DNA of 63,042 nucleotides from Methanobacterium sp. Maddingley MBC34 (GCA_000309865.1 AMGN01000025.1:1-63042), one strand, 5' to 3'. Positions 1 through 10,149 are shown, numbered from the stretch's first letter. Notes: generated by a model not told the origin, from the letters alone. Numbers and translations are program-made.

Positions 1-35
1 ATCCTTAATAATATTTTTTTAATGGGGAGGTAAAA

Positions 36-1391
36 ATGTTTGATAACTTGAGAACAAGAATACTGGCAGTTATTTTTGCAGGAGCTATTTTAATTGCAAT
101 AGATGGTTCAACCATTAGTCCTATTCTGGAATCAATACAAAAATCATTTGGAGTTAATGAGAGTGTTATAACCTGGATATTCAACATGGAAATCCTGTTT
201 TTGTTACTGGCAACTCCCATAATGGCTAAACTGTCAGATAAATATGGTCGAAAAAATATATACATATTAAACGCGGTTTTATTCTTACTTGGAACATTGA
301 TAGTATCTTTTTCCCAGTCCTTTGAAATGTTACTTATTGGAAGGGCATTGCAAGGAATAGGTGCAGTTTTATCCGTGCTGGCCATCACTATTATTGGAGA
401 TTACTTTGATGAATCCCGTGGTACCATACTGGGTGCTTTTGGAGTCATAATAGCCCTGGTATACGCTTTGGGACCTGCAATATCTGGTTTCCTGGTGGGT
501 TTTGGATGGCACTGGGTATTTATAATAAACGTACCTGTGGCAGCCCTGGTGGTTCTCCTGGGTTACTACCTTTTACCTGCAAGTAAAACCACCGAGAAAT
601 ACGCCAGTTTTGACTGGAAGGGTATGACCTTCCTGGGAGTAGCCATTGCATCCATTGCATATTTCATATTCAATCTCAGTGGAGAGGCATCAGCAACTAT
701 TCAATATTATACACTGGGCATATTCATCCTGGCCCTTATTGGATTCTGGTGGGTGGAAAGAAAAGCCCTTGAACCTATCCTTCCCATTGGTCTTTTAAAA
801 AGGAAAGACACTCTTATAGCCAGCGTGGTTACCCTGGTGGGTTATCTGGCCATGGCTGGTACTTACTACTTTTCTACCTATGCATCCATGGCTTTCAGCC
901 TCAGTTATTCAGCAGCAGCATACATGATACTGCCCATGACCATTGCCACCCTTATAACCACACCAGTAGTGGGTAAACTCCTGGATAAAGTAGGAGCCAA
1001 ACCAATCATGGTGGTGGGTGGAGCCCTAACTGCCATTGGAATGCTGATCCTGAGTTACTCATCCAATCTGTACGTATTCGCATTTTCACTGGTACTAATT
1101 GGAATTGGGAATGCATCCATAGTTGGTAACGCCCTTTACTACATTTTCCTGGATGAAACTGGGAAATCAGAAAGAGCATCAGGCCAGGCCCTTTTAAACA
1201 TACTCCTAAACACCGGATCACTTTTAGGGGGAGCGATTTTAGCTTCCGCTTTAGACTTCACTGCTTCTGGTGCTGCTTCATTCCGCCATGTTTACCTCTA
1301 TCTGGCTGTGACTTACGTGGTCCTAACCGTTCTGTCACTGGGACTTAAAGGTAGCTTTTCCGGGAGTAAAAAATCAATAGAAGAAGAATAA
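36..1391 (+). CDS. MFS multidrug/metabolite exporter (DHA2-like)
   Basis: Membrane transporter of the major facilitator superfamily, 451 aa, hydrophobic throughout with about 12-14 predicted membrane segments. The family motif after TM2 is visible (LSDKYGRKN, near residue 70) and a motif-C-like segment (ALGPAISGFL) lies near residue 148; both are typical of proton-driven exporters. A ribosome site GGGGAGG precedes the ATG by six bases. The gene ends in an intrinsic-type hairpin at 1414-1435. The substrate cannot be read from sequence. A nicotianamine-synthase-like gene lies 1.5 kb away, and bacterial staphylopine systems use an MFS exporter, so export of a metal chelator is a possibility; a general drug exporter is equally possible. 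Confidence 0.85.
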   Translation: MFDNLRTRILAVIFAGAILIAIDGSTISPILESIQKSFGVNESVITWIFNMEILFLLLATPIMAKLSDKYGRKNIYILNAVLFLLGTLIVSFSQSFEMLLIGRALQGIGAVLSVLAITIIGDYFDESRGTILGAFGVIIALVYALGPAISGFLVGFGWHWVFIINVPVAALVVLLGYYLLPASKTTEKYASFDWKGMTFLGVAIASIAYFIFNLSGEASATIQYYTLGIFILALIGFWWVERKALEPILPIGLLKRKDTLIASVVTLVGYLAMAGTYYFSTYASMAFSLSYSAAAYMILPMTIATLITTPVVGKLLDKVGAKPIMVVGGALTAIGMLILSYSSNLYVFAFSLVLIGIGNASIVGNALYYIFLDETGKSERASGQALLNILLNTGSLLGGAILASALDFTASGAASFRHVYLYLAVTYVVLTVLSLGLKGSFSGSKKSIEEE

Positions 1392-1413
1392 AAAGAATTT
1401 CAAAAATAGAATT

Positions 1414-1465
1414 TCGGGCCGTTAAAAAAGCCCGATATATTTTATTTTTTATTTTATTTTCTAGA
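1414..1465 (+). terminator. hairpin plus T-rich terminator of the MFS gene
   Basis: Inverted repeat TCGGGC/GCCCGA (1414-1419 and 1430-1435) followed by a strongly T-rich stretch to about 1465. It lies 23 bases after the MFS stop codon and also between two convergent genes, so it may serve both. Confidence 0.65.
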
Positions 1466-1481
1466 TTTTTAATATAGTTGA

Positions 1482-2195
1482 TTATGCCACTGTTATTTTA
1501 TGATACTCCGGATTACTCTGAATCATTTTAAGATATTCATCAGAGGAAGGGAACCAGGATACATTAACATTCTCCAGATGTTCTTCTGCAGCACTTTTTG
1601 CCTGCAGTACTTCATCATAAGTGGGAGAACGCCACTTTACACCAGGTACAGGAACGTAACTGGTTATATGATAGGTGATTTGGGGATCAATTTTAGAAAT
1701 AAATCGTGCAATATGGGAAATTTCATCATCTTCAACCAGCCCTGGGATGTAAACACTGCTGGCATCAACTTCAACTCCTCTATTAAAAAGTGTTTTGAAA
1801 TTCTCCAGTACCGGTTTATGGGATTTACCAGTGCATTTCTGATAAAAATCTTCTGATAAACTCTTAATACTAACAGAAATAGCGTCGATACTTTTGGGAG
1901 GTAATTTGAATCCATTGGAGTGACCGATCTTGGTGTAAACACCTAATTCATTCTTTGTAAAATCAGTTATTTCAGATAGAAGCGGATATGTGGTTATTTC
2001 TCCCCCTACAAAATGTGCCCGTTCCATATCCAGTTCACCCAATACTTTTTTGATTTCCCCAATCTCTAAGAATTTGTCAGGTCTGGATTTTCCTCCCAAT
2101 TTATACAAACACCAATCACAATTGAAGTTACAACCATAATTATGGAGATTGACTCTTTTAAATTCTTTTGAGTAAGTTATTTTATGTATTGCCAT
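1482..2195 (-). CDS. radical SAM protein (PflA-like)
   Basis: Radical S-adenosylmethionine enzyme of about 237 aa. The [4Fe-4S]-binding cysteines are in the CX3CX2C motif CNFNCDWC near residue 20, followed by a glycine-rich SAM-binding segment (FVGGEITTYP). The frame is open a further 18 codons upstream, but the ATG at 2195, with a GGTG-type ribosome site, gives the normal short lead before the cluster motif. It is divergent from nikR and shares with it a promoter region containing a palindromic operator (2255-2283). No auxiliary cluster domain is evident. It resembles the stand-alone PflA/COG1180-like group; its substrate is unknown. Nickel-linked control is inferred from position only. Confidence 0.75.
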   Translation of the reverse strand: MAIHKITYSKEFKRVNLHNYGCNFNCDWCLYKLGGKSRPDKFLEIGEIKKVLGELDMERAHFVGGEITTYPLLSEITDFTKNELGVYTKIGHSNGFKLPPKSIDAISVSIKSLSEDFYQKCTGKSHKPVLENFKTLFNRGVEVDASSVYIPGLVEDDEISHIARFISKIDPQITYHITSYVPVPGVKWRSPTYDEVLQAKSAAEEHLENVNVSWFPSSDEYLKMIQSNPEYHKITVA

Positions 2196-2254
2196 CAACA
2201 CACCACTGAGTGGAATTATAAGTAGGTGATCCTGGAAAAAAATTTTCAAAGTCT

Positions 2255-2283
2255 GGTAGCACCTATTCCAGGATCGTGCTACC
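2255..2283. promoter_or_regulatory. candidate NikR operator GGTAGCAC-N13-GTGCTACC
   Basis: Perfect 8-bp inverted repeat (2255-2262 and 2276-2283) with a 13-bp spacer. Half-site centres are 21 bp apart, two helical turns, which matches the geometry of known ribbon-helix-helix NikR operators (6-bp arms with a 16-bp spacer in E. coli). It sits just upstream of a TATA-like stretch (about 2291-2305) facing nikR. A further GGTAGCAC half-site is at 2333-2340. The repeat is seen; binding by NikR is inferred. Confidence 0.55.
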
Positions 2284-2391
2284 TTTATGTATTTAAGTAT
2301 AAAAGCTTTACCATAGCAAACTTTTTAATGATGGTAGCACCATGTGAATATAGGGATTAAAACTAAATTAAAATGAAAATTGAGGTTTAAT

Positions 2392-2799
2392 ATGACAGTG
2401 GAAAGAGTGGGAGTATCTTTTGAACCAGAATTACTGGAGAAATTTGACACTCTCCTAAAAAGTAAGGGATACACCAACAGATCAGAGGCTATCCGGGACT
2501 TGGTGCGTAAATCAATCATCGAAGCCCATATTGAAGCAGAAGATGAAGATGTTATCGGGACCCTGACCATAATCTATGACCATGATGTGGGGGATGTTAC
2601 CAATGAACTGCAGCATTTTCAGCACTTCCACCTATCTGAGATCATAGCCACCACCCATGTTCACGTGGAAAAACACAACTGTCTGGAAGTGCTGGTGGTT
2701 CGGGGGAAAGCCAGAAGTATTAAAAAACTGGCAGACCATATAAGAGCTATTAAGGGTGTTAAACATGGTGAACTGGTCATTACCAAATCATCAGTATAA
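2392..2799 (+). CDS. nikR: nickel-responsive transcriptional regulator NikR
   Basis: Ribbon-helix-helix repressor with a C-terminal ACT-like nickel-binding domain, 135 aa, the usual family length. The N-terminal RHH segment covers residues 1-45. The square-planar nickel ligands are all present: His78, His89, His91 and Cys97, with the same spacing as E. coli His76, His87, His89 and Cys95. The ATG at 2392 is preferred over an in-frame TTG four codons upstream because a TGAGG ribosome site lies seven bases before the ATG. It is the likely controller of the nickel importer genes about 2-6 kb downstream, and probably of itself through the palindrome at 2255-2283. Confidence 0.93.
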   Translation: MTVERVGVSFEPELLEKFDTLLKSKGYTNRSEAIRDLVRKSIIEAHIEAEDEDVIGTLTIIYDHDVGDVTNELQHFQHFHLSEIIATTHVHVEKHNCLEVLVVRGKARSIKKLADHIRAIKGVKHGELVITKSSV

Positions 2800-2891
2800 C
2801 AATTCTAAGATTGAATAAACCCTTAAATTACTCATTCTACACTTAATTTTATTTTAAATTCAGTAATAGAATTTGATGATATTTGACCATC

Positions 2892-3695
2892 TCACACAAC
2901 CTTCCTAATTAAAACTGAGGTGTTGTTAACCTTTCCTGTGGGGAGGATCATAACTTCCTTGTGGAAGCCACGGGTTGCTTTTTCAGTGACTGGAGAGTAA
3001 AGAATAGCCCTCATACCAGTGTAAGTCCGGTATATAACTGGAGTGACTGTATCCACAACTTCCCAAACATTAGCAAACACTCTTTCCTTGGGTTCAGCCA
3101 GAGCCGCCACCATCACCACCGTGTAATCAATACTCCTTAAACTGGTCTCATCACCCCTAATAATCTCGATCTGGGATTCCAATCCCAGTTTTTCAATGAC
3201 CTTCTGAGATAGTTCAGCCACCTCTGGCAATATCTCCACACTCACACATTGGGCATTGAAAATTTTGTTTAGAAGAATCAGGGTTAGTGGGAGTGGCCCT
3301 CCTCCAATAAAAACCACTTTTTGTTCTGGTGTGAATTTCACCAGCTGGTTTTCATTTCTCAAAAGGCCCTGATAACGGTTATAAAAATGGAATGATTCCA
3401 GTGTGGCCCAGGGATCATCTGACTTTAATATAGCCTCAGCATTTTCAGTTTCCAGTCTGGCCCCCAACCCTACGTAGAATTTTCTGATTAATGTGAGGGC
3501 TTCATTCATTTTTTCATCATCAAGGATGTGCTTGGCAGAGTCAAAATCAATAACCTGGTCATGTGCTATTTCTTCCACAGAATCCAGGAGAGGTATAATC
3601 TCATCCAGTGGCATTTCAATTAGGTTGTAGTCCCCATACTTTTTAAGTGAATTGGCTATTTCTTTTATTTTATCCCAGTACTTGTAACAGCTCAT
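2892..3695 (-). CDS. nicotianamine synthase-like protein
   Basis: Homologue of nicotianamine synthase, 267 aa. The N-terminal helical part is followed by a Rossmann methyltransferase-like domain with the glycine-rich SAM loop FIGGGPLPLTLIL near residue 140. These enzymes transfer aminopropyl groups from SAM; the Methanothermobacter homologue makes thermonicotianamine from glutamate, and bacterial CntL relatives make metallophores. The start at 3695 is chosen because GGAGATC precedes it; the frame extends only seven codons further. It is convergent with nikR (92 bp between the stops) and divergent from an acetyltransferase gene. The product is a potential Ni/Co chelator; its exact chemistry here is inferred from family. 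Confidence 0.85.
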   Translation of the reverse strand: MSCYKYWDKIKEIANSLKKYGDYNLIEMPLDEIIPLLDSVEEIAHDQVIDFDSAKHILDDEKMNEALTLIRKFYVGLGARLETENAEAILKSDDPWATLESFHFYNRYQGLLRNENQLVKFTPEQKVVFIGGGPLPLTLILLNKIFNAQCVSVEILPEVAELSQKVIEKLGLESQIEIIRGDETSLRSIDYTVVMVAALAEPKERVFANVWEVVDTVTPVIYRTYTGMRAILYSPVTEKATRGFHKEVMILPTGKVNNTSVLIRKVV

Positions 3696-3846
3696 GTTAG
3701 ATCTCCATTGAATCAAATTTAATATTTAGTTATAAAAAAATCAAATTTTCCTATCAATATTATTTGATCTAAAATCCATTTAACCTTAGCGGAAATTTTA
3801 TATATCCTCAATTTAATTCTATTATTGTTTAATATAAAGAAATAGT

Positions 3847-3859
3847 TTAGTATTACTAA
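3847..3859. promoter_or_regulatory. 13-bp palindrome between nicotianamine synthase and GNAT genes
   Basis: TTAGTATTACTAA reads the same on both strands about its central T. It lies in the divergent promoter spacer and contains GTATTAC, the same heptamer that forms paired sites upstream of the second cbiM (5580-5718). A role as operator is inferred. Confidence 0.35.
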
Positions 3860-3919
3860 CTACCTTTAACCCGCTTTAAAGTATTAATAGTGTTAAGAAA
3901 ATTAATGGGAGAGAAAATC

Positions 3920-4483
3920 ATGGGGTATTTTAAAGTAAAAAGCCTCCAAAAAGAGCATATTTTCCAAAATAATGTTCAAAAATTTCTTTTTAACATGATC
4001 GAGGATGAATTTGGTTATGGATATGTTCCAGAGTATCATCAAGATATAAAGGACATGGAAAGCCATTACCTTGATCCAGAGAGAAACAATTTCTTTATGG
4101 CCATCCATCAAGAAACTGGAAAAATAATTGGAACCATTGGCATACGAGCTTATGATAGGGATTTCCCACTTTTTAAGAATGTTTACAATTCCAAAACCAC
4201 GGCCAGCGTTTGGAGAGTTTTTGTTGATAAAAAATGGCGTAGGAATGGTGTTGCTTCCACTTTAGTCCATATGGCAGAGAACTTCTGCAGGGAAAAAGGT
4301 TACAAGGAAATCTATCTTCACACTCACAAAACAGTGCATGGTTCTCTAGATTTCTGGATTTCCAATGGTTACCAGGTAGTGGAAGATACTGGAAACCATC
4401 TTAAGACTGTTCATATGGAAAAAAATCTATGTAAAATATCTTCACCGTGTGATGTTGATGGAATACTCATTTTCGAAGGATAA
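3920..4483 (+). CDS. GNAT family N-acetyltransferase
   Basis: Acyl-CoA-dependent N-acetyltransferase, 187 aa. The acetyl-CoA pyrophosphate-binding motif is seen as WRRNGVAST near residue 110, following the beta strand ASVWRVFVDKK. The start at 3920 follows GGGAGA by seven bases; the frame is open upstream to a GTG at 3890. The substrate is unknown. It is transcribed away from the nicotianamine-synthase-like gene and towards the nickel transporter, so modification of an amino-acid-derived chelator is possible but not shown. A methyltransferase gene fragment begins two bases after its stop codon. Confidence 0.8.
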   Translation: MGYFKVKSLQKEHIFQNNVQKFLFNMIEDEFGYGYVPEYHQDIKDMESHYLDPERNNFFMAIHQETGKIIGTIGIRAYDRDFPLFKNVYNSKTTASVWRVFVDKKWRRNGVASTLVHMAENFCREKGYKEIYLHTHKTVHGSLDFWISNGYQVVEDTGNHLKTVHMEKNLCKISSPCDVDGILIFEG

Positions 4484-4484
4484 A

Positions 4485-4601
4485 ATATGGTTTCTGGGCA
4501 GGAGCTACCATGAGTACATGTCCATGTTCAAATTAACTCCAGAATTCCTTAAAAATAAAATTATTCTGGACTGTGCTGCCGGTGCAAGTTCATTTACTTA
4601 A
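4485..4601 (+). pseudogene. N-terminal fragment of a SAM methyltransferase
   Basis: In one frame this stretch reads IWFLGRSYHEYMSMFKL followed by IILDCAAGASSFT and a TAA. That is the N-terminus and motif I of a class I SAM-dependent methyltransferase, cut off just after the SAM-binding loop. There is no proper ATG before the conserved part and nothing downstream continues the fold, so it is a remnant. It directly abuts the acetyltransferase gene, which suggests a deletion between this locus and the cbiM region. Confidence 0.6.
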
Positions 4602-4747
4602 TCATCATTCCGTGACTAAAAATTGTTCCATTTTATAATTGTTCTTTTTTATAAATGAGGGAGTAATCAAAATGAAAGATTAAATAGTAAATATTATAAG
4701 TTAGGATATTACATTATAACCATAATTTATGATAAAGGAGAGAATTA

Positions 4748-5437
4748 ATGCATATACCTGATGGTTTTATTCCTATGGGGCAATGTGCCATTTATATAAT
4801 TTTAATGTTAATAGCCTGGGGTTTCACCCTCAAATGGTTAGTTGAAAGATTGATTAAACTTGAAAAGGAAAAACCGAGTTTAGGGAAGATAATTTCATAT
4901 TTAATCTTAATAATTTTTATCCTGCCATCATTTGTTTTCATAATACAATCAGTTAACATACCCATACCATGGGGAGTTGGCATAAGTCTCCTCGGATCGG
5001 CTCTGGTAGCCATACTACTTCGAAGTCCATGGGGTGCAGTTCTGATTATGTCTCCGGTCCTGATTGTCCAGGGTTTATTCTTTGGAGACGGTGGTTTGAC
5101 AACTATAGGGGCAAATATCATTAATATTGCAGTTATAGGTGGTTTTTCAGGATTTTATATTTACAAATTCGCCAAACCCCTGGGTAAAATACCAAGGGCG
5201 CTAATTGGTGGATGGTTTGCCGGTTTCACGTCTTTAATTTTAGTGGCAGAAGCAGTTGCTGTTGAAATGTGGTTATCTGGAACTTTTCCATTGGCAGAAG
5301 GAATTATTTCAGGTACCATGTACTCGGCCATGGCAGGGATTTTAGAAGGAATCATGACCATGATTGGGTGCATTTTAATACTGGTTATAAATTCTAAAAC
5401 CAGGGAAGTTGAGAAAATTGAGAACAAAAATTTGTAA
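4748..5437 (+). CDS. cbiM: CbiM/NikM-type substrate-capture protein, first copy
   Basis: Integral membrane S-component of an ECF-type cobalt/nickel importer, 229 aa. It begins with MHIPDGF; in this family the N-terminal Met-His region coordinates the metal, so the start (after AAGGAGA) is secure. The family segments IPWG (near residue 77) and GDGGLTT (near residue 115) are present. It has a short charged insertion after TM1 (LEKEKPSL) that the second copy lacks. It is not followed directly by N, Q or O genes; a 321-bp spacer separates it from the second cbiM. It may share the downstream Q and O subunits. Ni2+ rather than Co2+ is favoured by the nearby nikR. Confidence 0.88.
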   Translation: MHIPDGFIPMGQCAIYIILMLIAWGFTLKWLVERLIKLEKEKPSLGKIISYLILIIFILPSFVFIIQSVNIPIPWGVGISLLGSALVAILLRSPWGAVLIMSPVLIVQGLFFGDGGLTTIGANIINIAVIGGFSGFYIYKFAKPLGKIPRALIGGWFAGFTSLILVAEAVAVEMWLSGTFPLAEGIISGTMYSAMAGILEGIMTMIGCILILVINSKTREVEKIENKNL

Positions 5438-6399
<962 letters not shown>

Positions 6400-6403
<4 letters not shown>

Positions 6404-6702
6404 ACACCAGAAACCGAAACTTTATACTTGGTGGTCTGGCAATTGCCATAATCATTGCTATTTTAGCACCGTTTCTAGCGTCCAGTAACCCTGACGGACT
6501 GGAAAGTACAGCGGAAAGTCTGGAAGTTCCAGAATCAGAAGCAGCTTTCCAATCACCATTGCCCGATTACGCCATACCTGGAATGGAAGAAAATCCGCTT
6601 GGTGGAGTTGTTTCTCTAATTTTAGGTACTGTATTGGTACTGCTGGTGGCGCTGGGATTGGCCAAACTGCTCAGCAAAAGGAATGGAAATGGTCAGGCAT
6701 AA
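6400..6702 (+). CDS. cbiN: CbiN/NikN-type PDGLE domain protein
   Basis: Small auxiliary membrane subunit of the cobalt/nickel ECF transporter, 100 aa. It has two membrane helices (about residues 9-27 and 72-92) with an extracellular loop that begins with the diagnostic PDGLE motif at residues 31-35. The start overlaps the cbiM2 stop by four bases. In this family the loop helps load metal into CbiM. It is followed by a hairpin and a T run before cbiQ. Confidence 0.9.
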
Positions 6703-6712
6703 ATGCCTAGAG

Positions 6713-6746
6713 GAGCTTTATTAAAAGCTCTTCACTACTTTTTTTT
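6713..6746 (+). terminator. intra-operon hairpin with T run between cbiN and cbiQ
   Basis: GAGCTTT (6713-6719) and AAAGCTC (6724-6730) form a 7-bp stem with a four-base loop, followed by a run of eight T within ten bases. It is positioned to end or attenuate the cbiM-cbiN message before cbiQ and cbiO, which would give more M/N than Q/O transcript. A second short palindrome (AGGCAT/ATGCCT) sits over the cbiN stop. Confidence 0.5.
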
Positions 6747-6793
6747 AGAATAAATATAAATAAGAATATGATAGATTTTTATTGAGAGATTTT

Positions 6794-7582
<789 letters not shown>

Positions 7583-7652
7583 TTAATTTCAATGGATCAT
7601 AATACTCAAAAAGACATTACACTAAAATAGTCACTGATTAGAGGGCAAATGA

Positions 7653-8663
7653 ATGAAAAGACCAATTATACAAACTGAAAATATGAGTTTTACCTACCCT
7701 GACGGGACTTCAGCACTCCGTAACATAAACATGGAAATACTAGAGAGAGAAAGAGCTGCTATCATTGGATCCAATGGTGCGGGTAAATCAACACTATTTT
7801 CCCATTTCAATGGTATTCTACGACCAACCTCAGGATTAATTAAAATCAATGGCAAACCTGCCAGCTACAAAAAGGATGATCTCCTAAAAATCAGACAAAC
7901 AGTGGGAATGGTATTCCAGAACCCTGATGACCAGCTTTTCTCACCCACTGTGGAAGAGGATGTGGCCTTCGGACCAATGAATCTAGGGCTATCTGATGAT
8001 GAGGTAGAGGAAAGGGTTGAAGCTTCACTTTCTGCTGTGGGAATGTTGGAAACCAGGAGAAAAGCCCCTCACCACCTGAGTGGTGGTCAAAAAAAGAGAG
8101 TGGCTATTGCTGGTATACTGGCCATGAATCCAGATATAATGGTTCTGGATGAACCTACCACTGGACTTGATCCCCAAGGAGTGGATCAGGTGATGGATAT
8201 CCTCTATGATCTTAACCGAAAAAATATGAGCATAATCATTTCCTCCCATGATGTGGAGATGGTAACTGAATTTGCCAGTAAGATCTTTGTACTGCATGAA
8301 GGGGAGATCATCAACCAGGGAACACCCGGAGACATATTCAATAATCCAGAAACTCTTAAAAAAGCCCATCTGAAACAACCCACAGCCGCAGCCCTCCTGC
8401 ATCGTCTGAAAAATGAAGGAGTTCAAGTAGATGTTAAGTTAACTGTTGAAGACGCCTACCATGAGATACTGCATGCCTTAGGAGTAGATGCCTACCATAA
8501 ACTCCTCCACCTGGTGAAGGATAAACATCACCACCGGCTTCTGCACAGTTTAGGTGAAGAAAACTACCATGAACTGTTACATGTGGTGGAAGAAGAACAG
8601 ACAAATAATCAACCAAAAAAAGATAAAATAAACCCCACCCCCCAAGAAAACCTATTTTCCTAA
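7653..8663 (+). CDS. cbiO: CbiO-type ECF ATPase with His-rich repeat tail
   Basis: ATP-binding subunit of the cobalt/nickel importer, 336 aa, longer than the roughly 280 aa usual for the family. Walker A is GSNGAGKS (near residue 39), the Q-loop segment is VFQNPDDQLF, the signature is LSGGQKKR and Walker B is MVLDEPT. The extra C-terminus (about residues 268-315) holds four imperfect 11-13-residue repeats around YHELLH, including a run KHHHRLLH, and so is rich in paired histidines. Such a tail could hold Ni2+ or Co2+ at the cytoplasmic exit or sense its level; that role is inferred. Confidence 0.92.
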   Translation: MKRPIIQTENMSFTYPDGTSALRNINMEILERERAAIIGSNGAGKSTLFSHFNGILRPTSGLIKINGKPASYKKDDLLKIRQTVGMVFQNPDDQLFSPTVEEDVAFGPMNLGLSDDEVEERVEASLSAVGMLETRRKAPHHLSGGQKKRVAIAGILAMNPDIMVLDEPTTGLDPQGVDQVMDILYDLNRKNMSIIISSHDVEMVTEFASKIFVLHEGEIINQGTPGDIFNNPETLKKAHLKQPTAAALLHRLKNEGVQVDVKLTVEDAYHEILHALGVDAYHKLLHLVKDKHHHRLLHSLGEENYHELLHVVEEEQTNNQPKKDKINPTPQENLFS

Positions 8664-8729
8664 ACAAAAAGATCTATGAAAGTTTAAAGTTCTAGATTTT
8701 TAAATAACATTAATTTTTTAAAATTTCAA

Positions 8730-9266
8730 TCATTTCTCTGGAATAATAGTTCCTTCAATTTTATTCTGGATAATATCCTCCAAAATATTCATTGCATTTG
8801 TTATTCCTGATCTTTGCCTTTCCAGAAGTTGTTCAGAGTTAGCCGAACGAAGATCAGCATAAACATCAGAAGTTGTTTTAATCGTTAATTCCGGAGTTAC
8901 AATAGCAATCCCCCCTCGACCAATCCCTGCTGTGGTTCCAATTCCAATCTCAGCTCCAGATATTTCTTTCACCGCTTTTGCCATGAGTAATGCCACTTTC
9001 TGGTCATCTTCCTCATGGTAAACCTTTATCCCATTGATCAGTTGTTGTGGTTGGGGAGGATCAACTTTTAAAACGGATTTAACTGCAGATAATGTGGGGA
9101 TGAACATCCCGCAAAGGAGGATCACTTCCCCACGGCGACCTTTCAACCATTGCAGGTTCGGTGACTTGGGGCCGAATTCACCCTGATACCCCTGTATAGC
9201 TGCATGTATTTCTCGGGCTATGATTCCATGGGTGAAGCATTCAGCAGTGGCAACTGTGATTGTCAT
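8730..9266 (-). CDS. hcgF: HcgF, FeGP cofactor biosynthesis protein (UPF0254)
   Basis: Protein of the [Fe]-hydrogenase guanylylpyridinol cofactor pathway, 178 aa from the ATG at 9266. The N-terminus TITVATAECFTHG matches the family; the cysteine (residue 10 here) corresponds to Cys9 of the Methanocaldococcus protein, to which a cofactor precursor binds by a thioether bond. The frame is open up to a TTG at 9299, but that extension is not family-like. No strong ribosome site precedes either start. It is the last gene of the hcgE-hcgF pair, 104 bp after hcgE, and convergent with cbiO. Confidence 0.9.
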   Translation of the reverse strand: MTITVATAECFTHGIIAREIHAAIQGYQGEFGPKSPNLQWLKGRRGEVILLCGMFIPTLSAVKSVLKVDPPQPQQLINGIKVYHEEDDQKVALLMAKAVKEISGAEIGIGTTAGIGRGGIAIVTPELTIKTTSDVYADLRSANSEQLLERQRSGITNAMNILEDIIQNKIEGTIIPEK

Positions 9267-9370
9267 GGTTATCAACATTAGATTATGTATTATTAACAAG
9301 AAAATTGTTTATTCCATAAGGCATTTAGTAATGGTTTTGAAATATTTCTTATGAATCATTAATCTAATAA

Positions 9371-10009
9371 TTATTTCTCCAAATTGCGTAAATCCAGGGC
9401 TTTTAATATTTCCATAGTCATTCTCCGGGCAATCTCATCCAGCACATATGGTGTTACAGGTTCGGAGTCTCTAATGAATTTTCCAGTGGTTATCAGAGTA
9501 TGGTTTTCTTCTATGCCTTCTGCTCTTAATTCATTAGCCACCGGATTATCGGGATCTGCCTGGGATATATCCATCACCCTTATTTTCTCATTTCCTATTC
9601 CAAAAACCCCTGCAGTGCTAATGGTTGATGCTCCTATCTGGTGTGCTTTTTTAATTATTGCTGCAGTGGTGGGAATGGTGTTTCCTCCGGCGATTTCCAC
9701 ACAAACCACATCCCCCTGGATTAAGTCTAAGTTTTTAGGGGTGATATCCTGTCTAATGGGTATAACCTCTTTAATACCACATAGATCGTGCAGAAGATCC
9801 ACCTTGTATTCTCCCTGTTTACCTCCCATCAATTTGAAAATCAGGTCTCCCTGGGAGATTTTTTGAGAATCAATTGCAGTTATTTTCTGGGGACCTCCCC
9901 GGTGTACCTGGGCTAGATTAAGCCCGGTTCTTATTCCCAGTCTTCCCAGGCCCACCAGGGTGACATGGCCTTCTGGAACTTTATTATTTTCAATTTCTTC
10001 GATGTTCAT
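9371..10009 (-). CDS. hcgE: HcgE, E1/ThiF-like adenylating enzyme
   Basis: Member of the ubiquitin-activating E1/ThiF fold used in FeGP cofactor synthesis, where it adenylates the carboxylate of the guanylylpyridinol precursor. It is 212 aa with an N-terminal nucleotide-binding loop VGLGRLGIRTG (near residue 18) and a following acidic residue in TAIDSQKIS. GGAGT precedes the ATG by seven bases. A 380-bp spacer with a structured inverted repeat separates it from hcgD, so it probably has its own promoter together with hcgF. Confidence 0.88.
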   Translation of the reverse strand: MNIEEIENNKVPEGHVTLVGLGRLGIRTGLNLAQVHRGGPQKITAIDSQKISQGDLIFKLMGGKQGEYKVDLLHDLCGIKEVIPIRQDITPKNLDLIQGDVVCVEIAGGNTIPTTAAIIKKAHQIGASTISTAGVFGIGNEKIRVMDISQADPDNPVANELRAEGIEENHTLITTGKFIRDSEPVTPYVLDEIARRMTMEILKALDLRNLEK

Positions 10010-10087
10010 ATGGATACTCCATGGGTTCTTTTGGGGGTGATAAATTTGAGTAGTTTAAGTAGTAGAAACAACAAAAAAGTAGAACTA

Positions 10088-10149
10088 TAGGGCATCTAAC
10101 TCTTGTGATACATTTGAGCGAAAAATGTTTATAATCATCAGATGCCCTA
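10088..10149 (-). ncRNA. structured leader or terminator hairpin before hcgE
   Basis: TAGGGCATCT (10088-10097) and AGATGCCCTA (10140-10149) form a perfect 10-bp stem. Inside it, TGAT/ATCA and ACATTT/AAATGT can pair in turn with a seven-base tip. Read on the minus strand, a T run (CTTTTTTG) follows about ten bases after the stem. It lies about 80 nt before the hcgE start, so it could be an attenuator, a ligand-sensing leader or simply the terminator of hcgD. Confidence 0.4.

Noticed and set aside
9267..9299. Longer HcgF start at TTG 9299
   Set aside because: The extension is not family-like and would move the precursor-binding cysteine from position 10 to 21.
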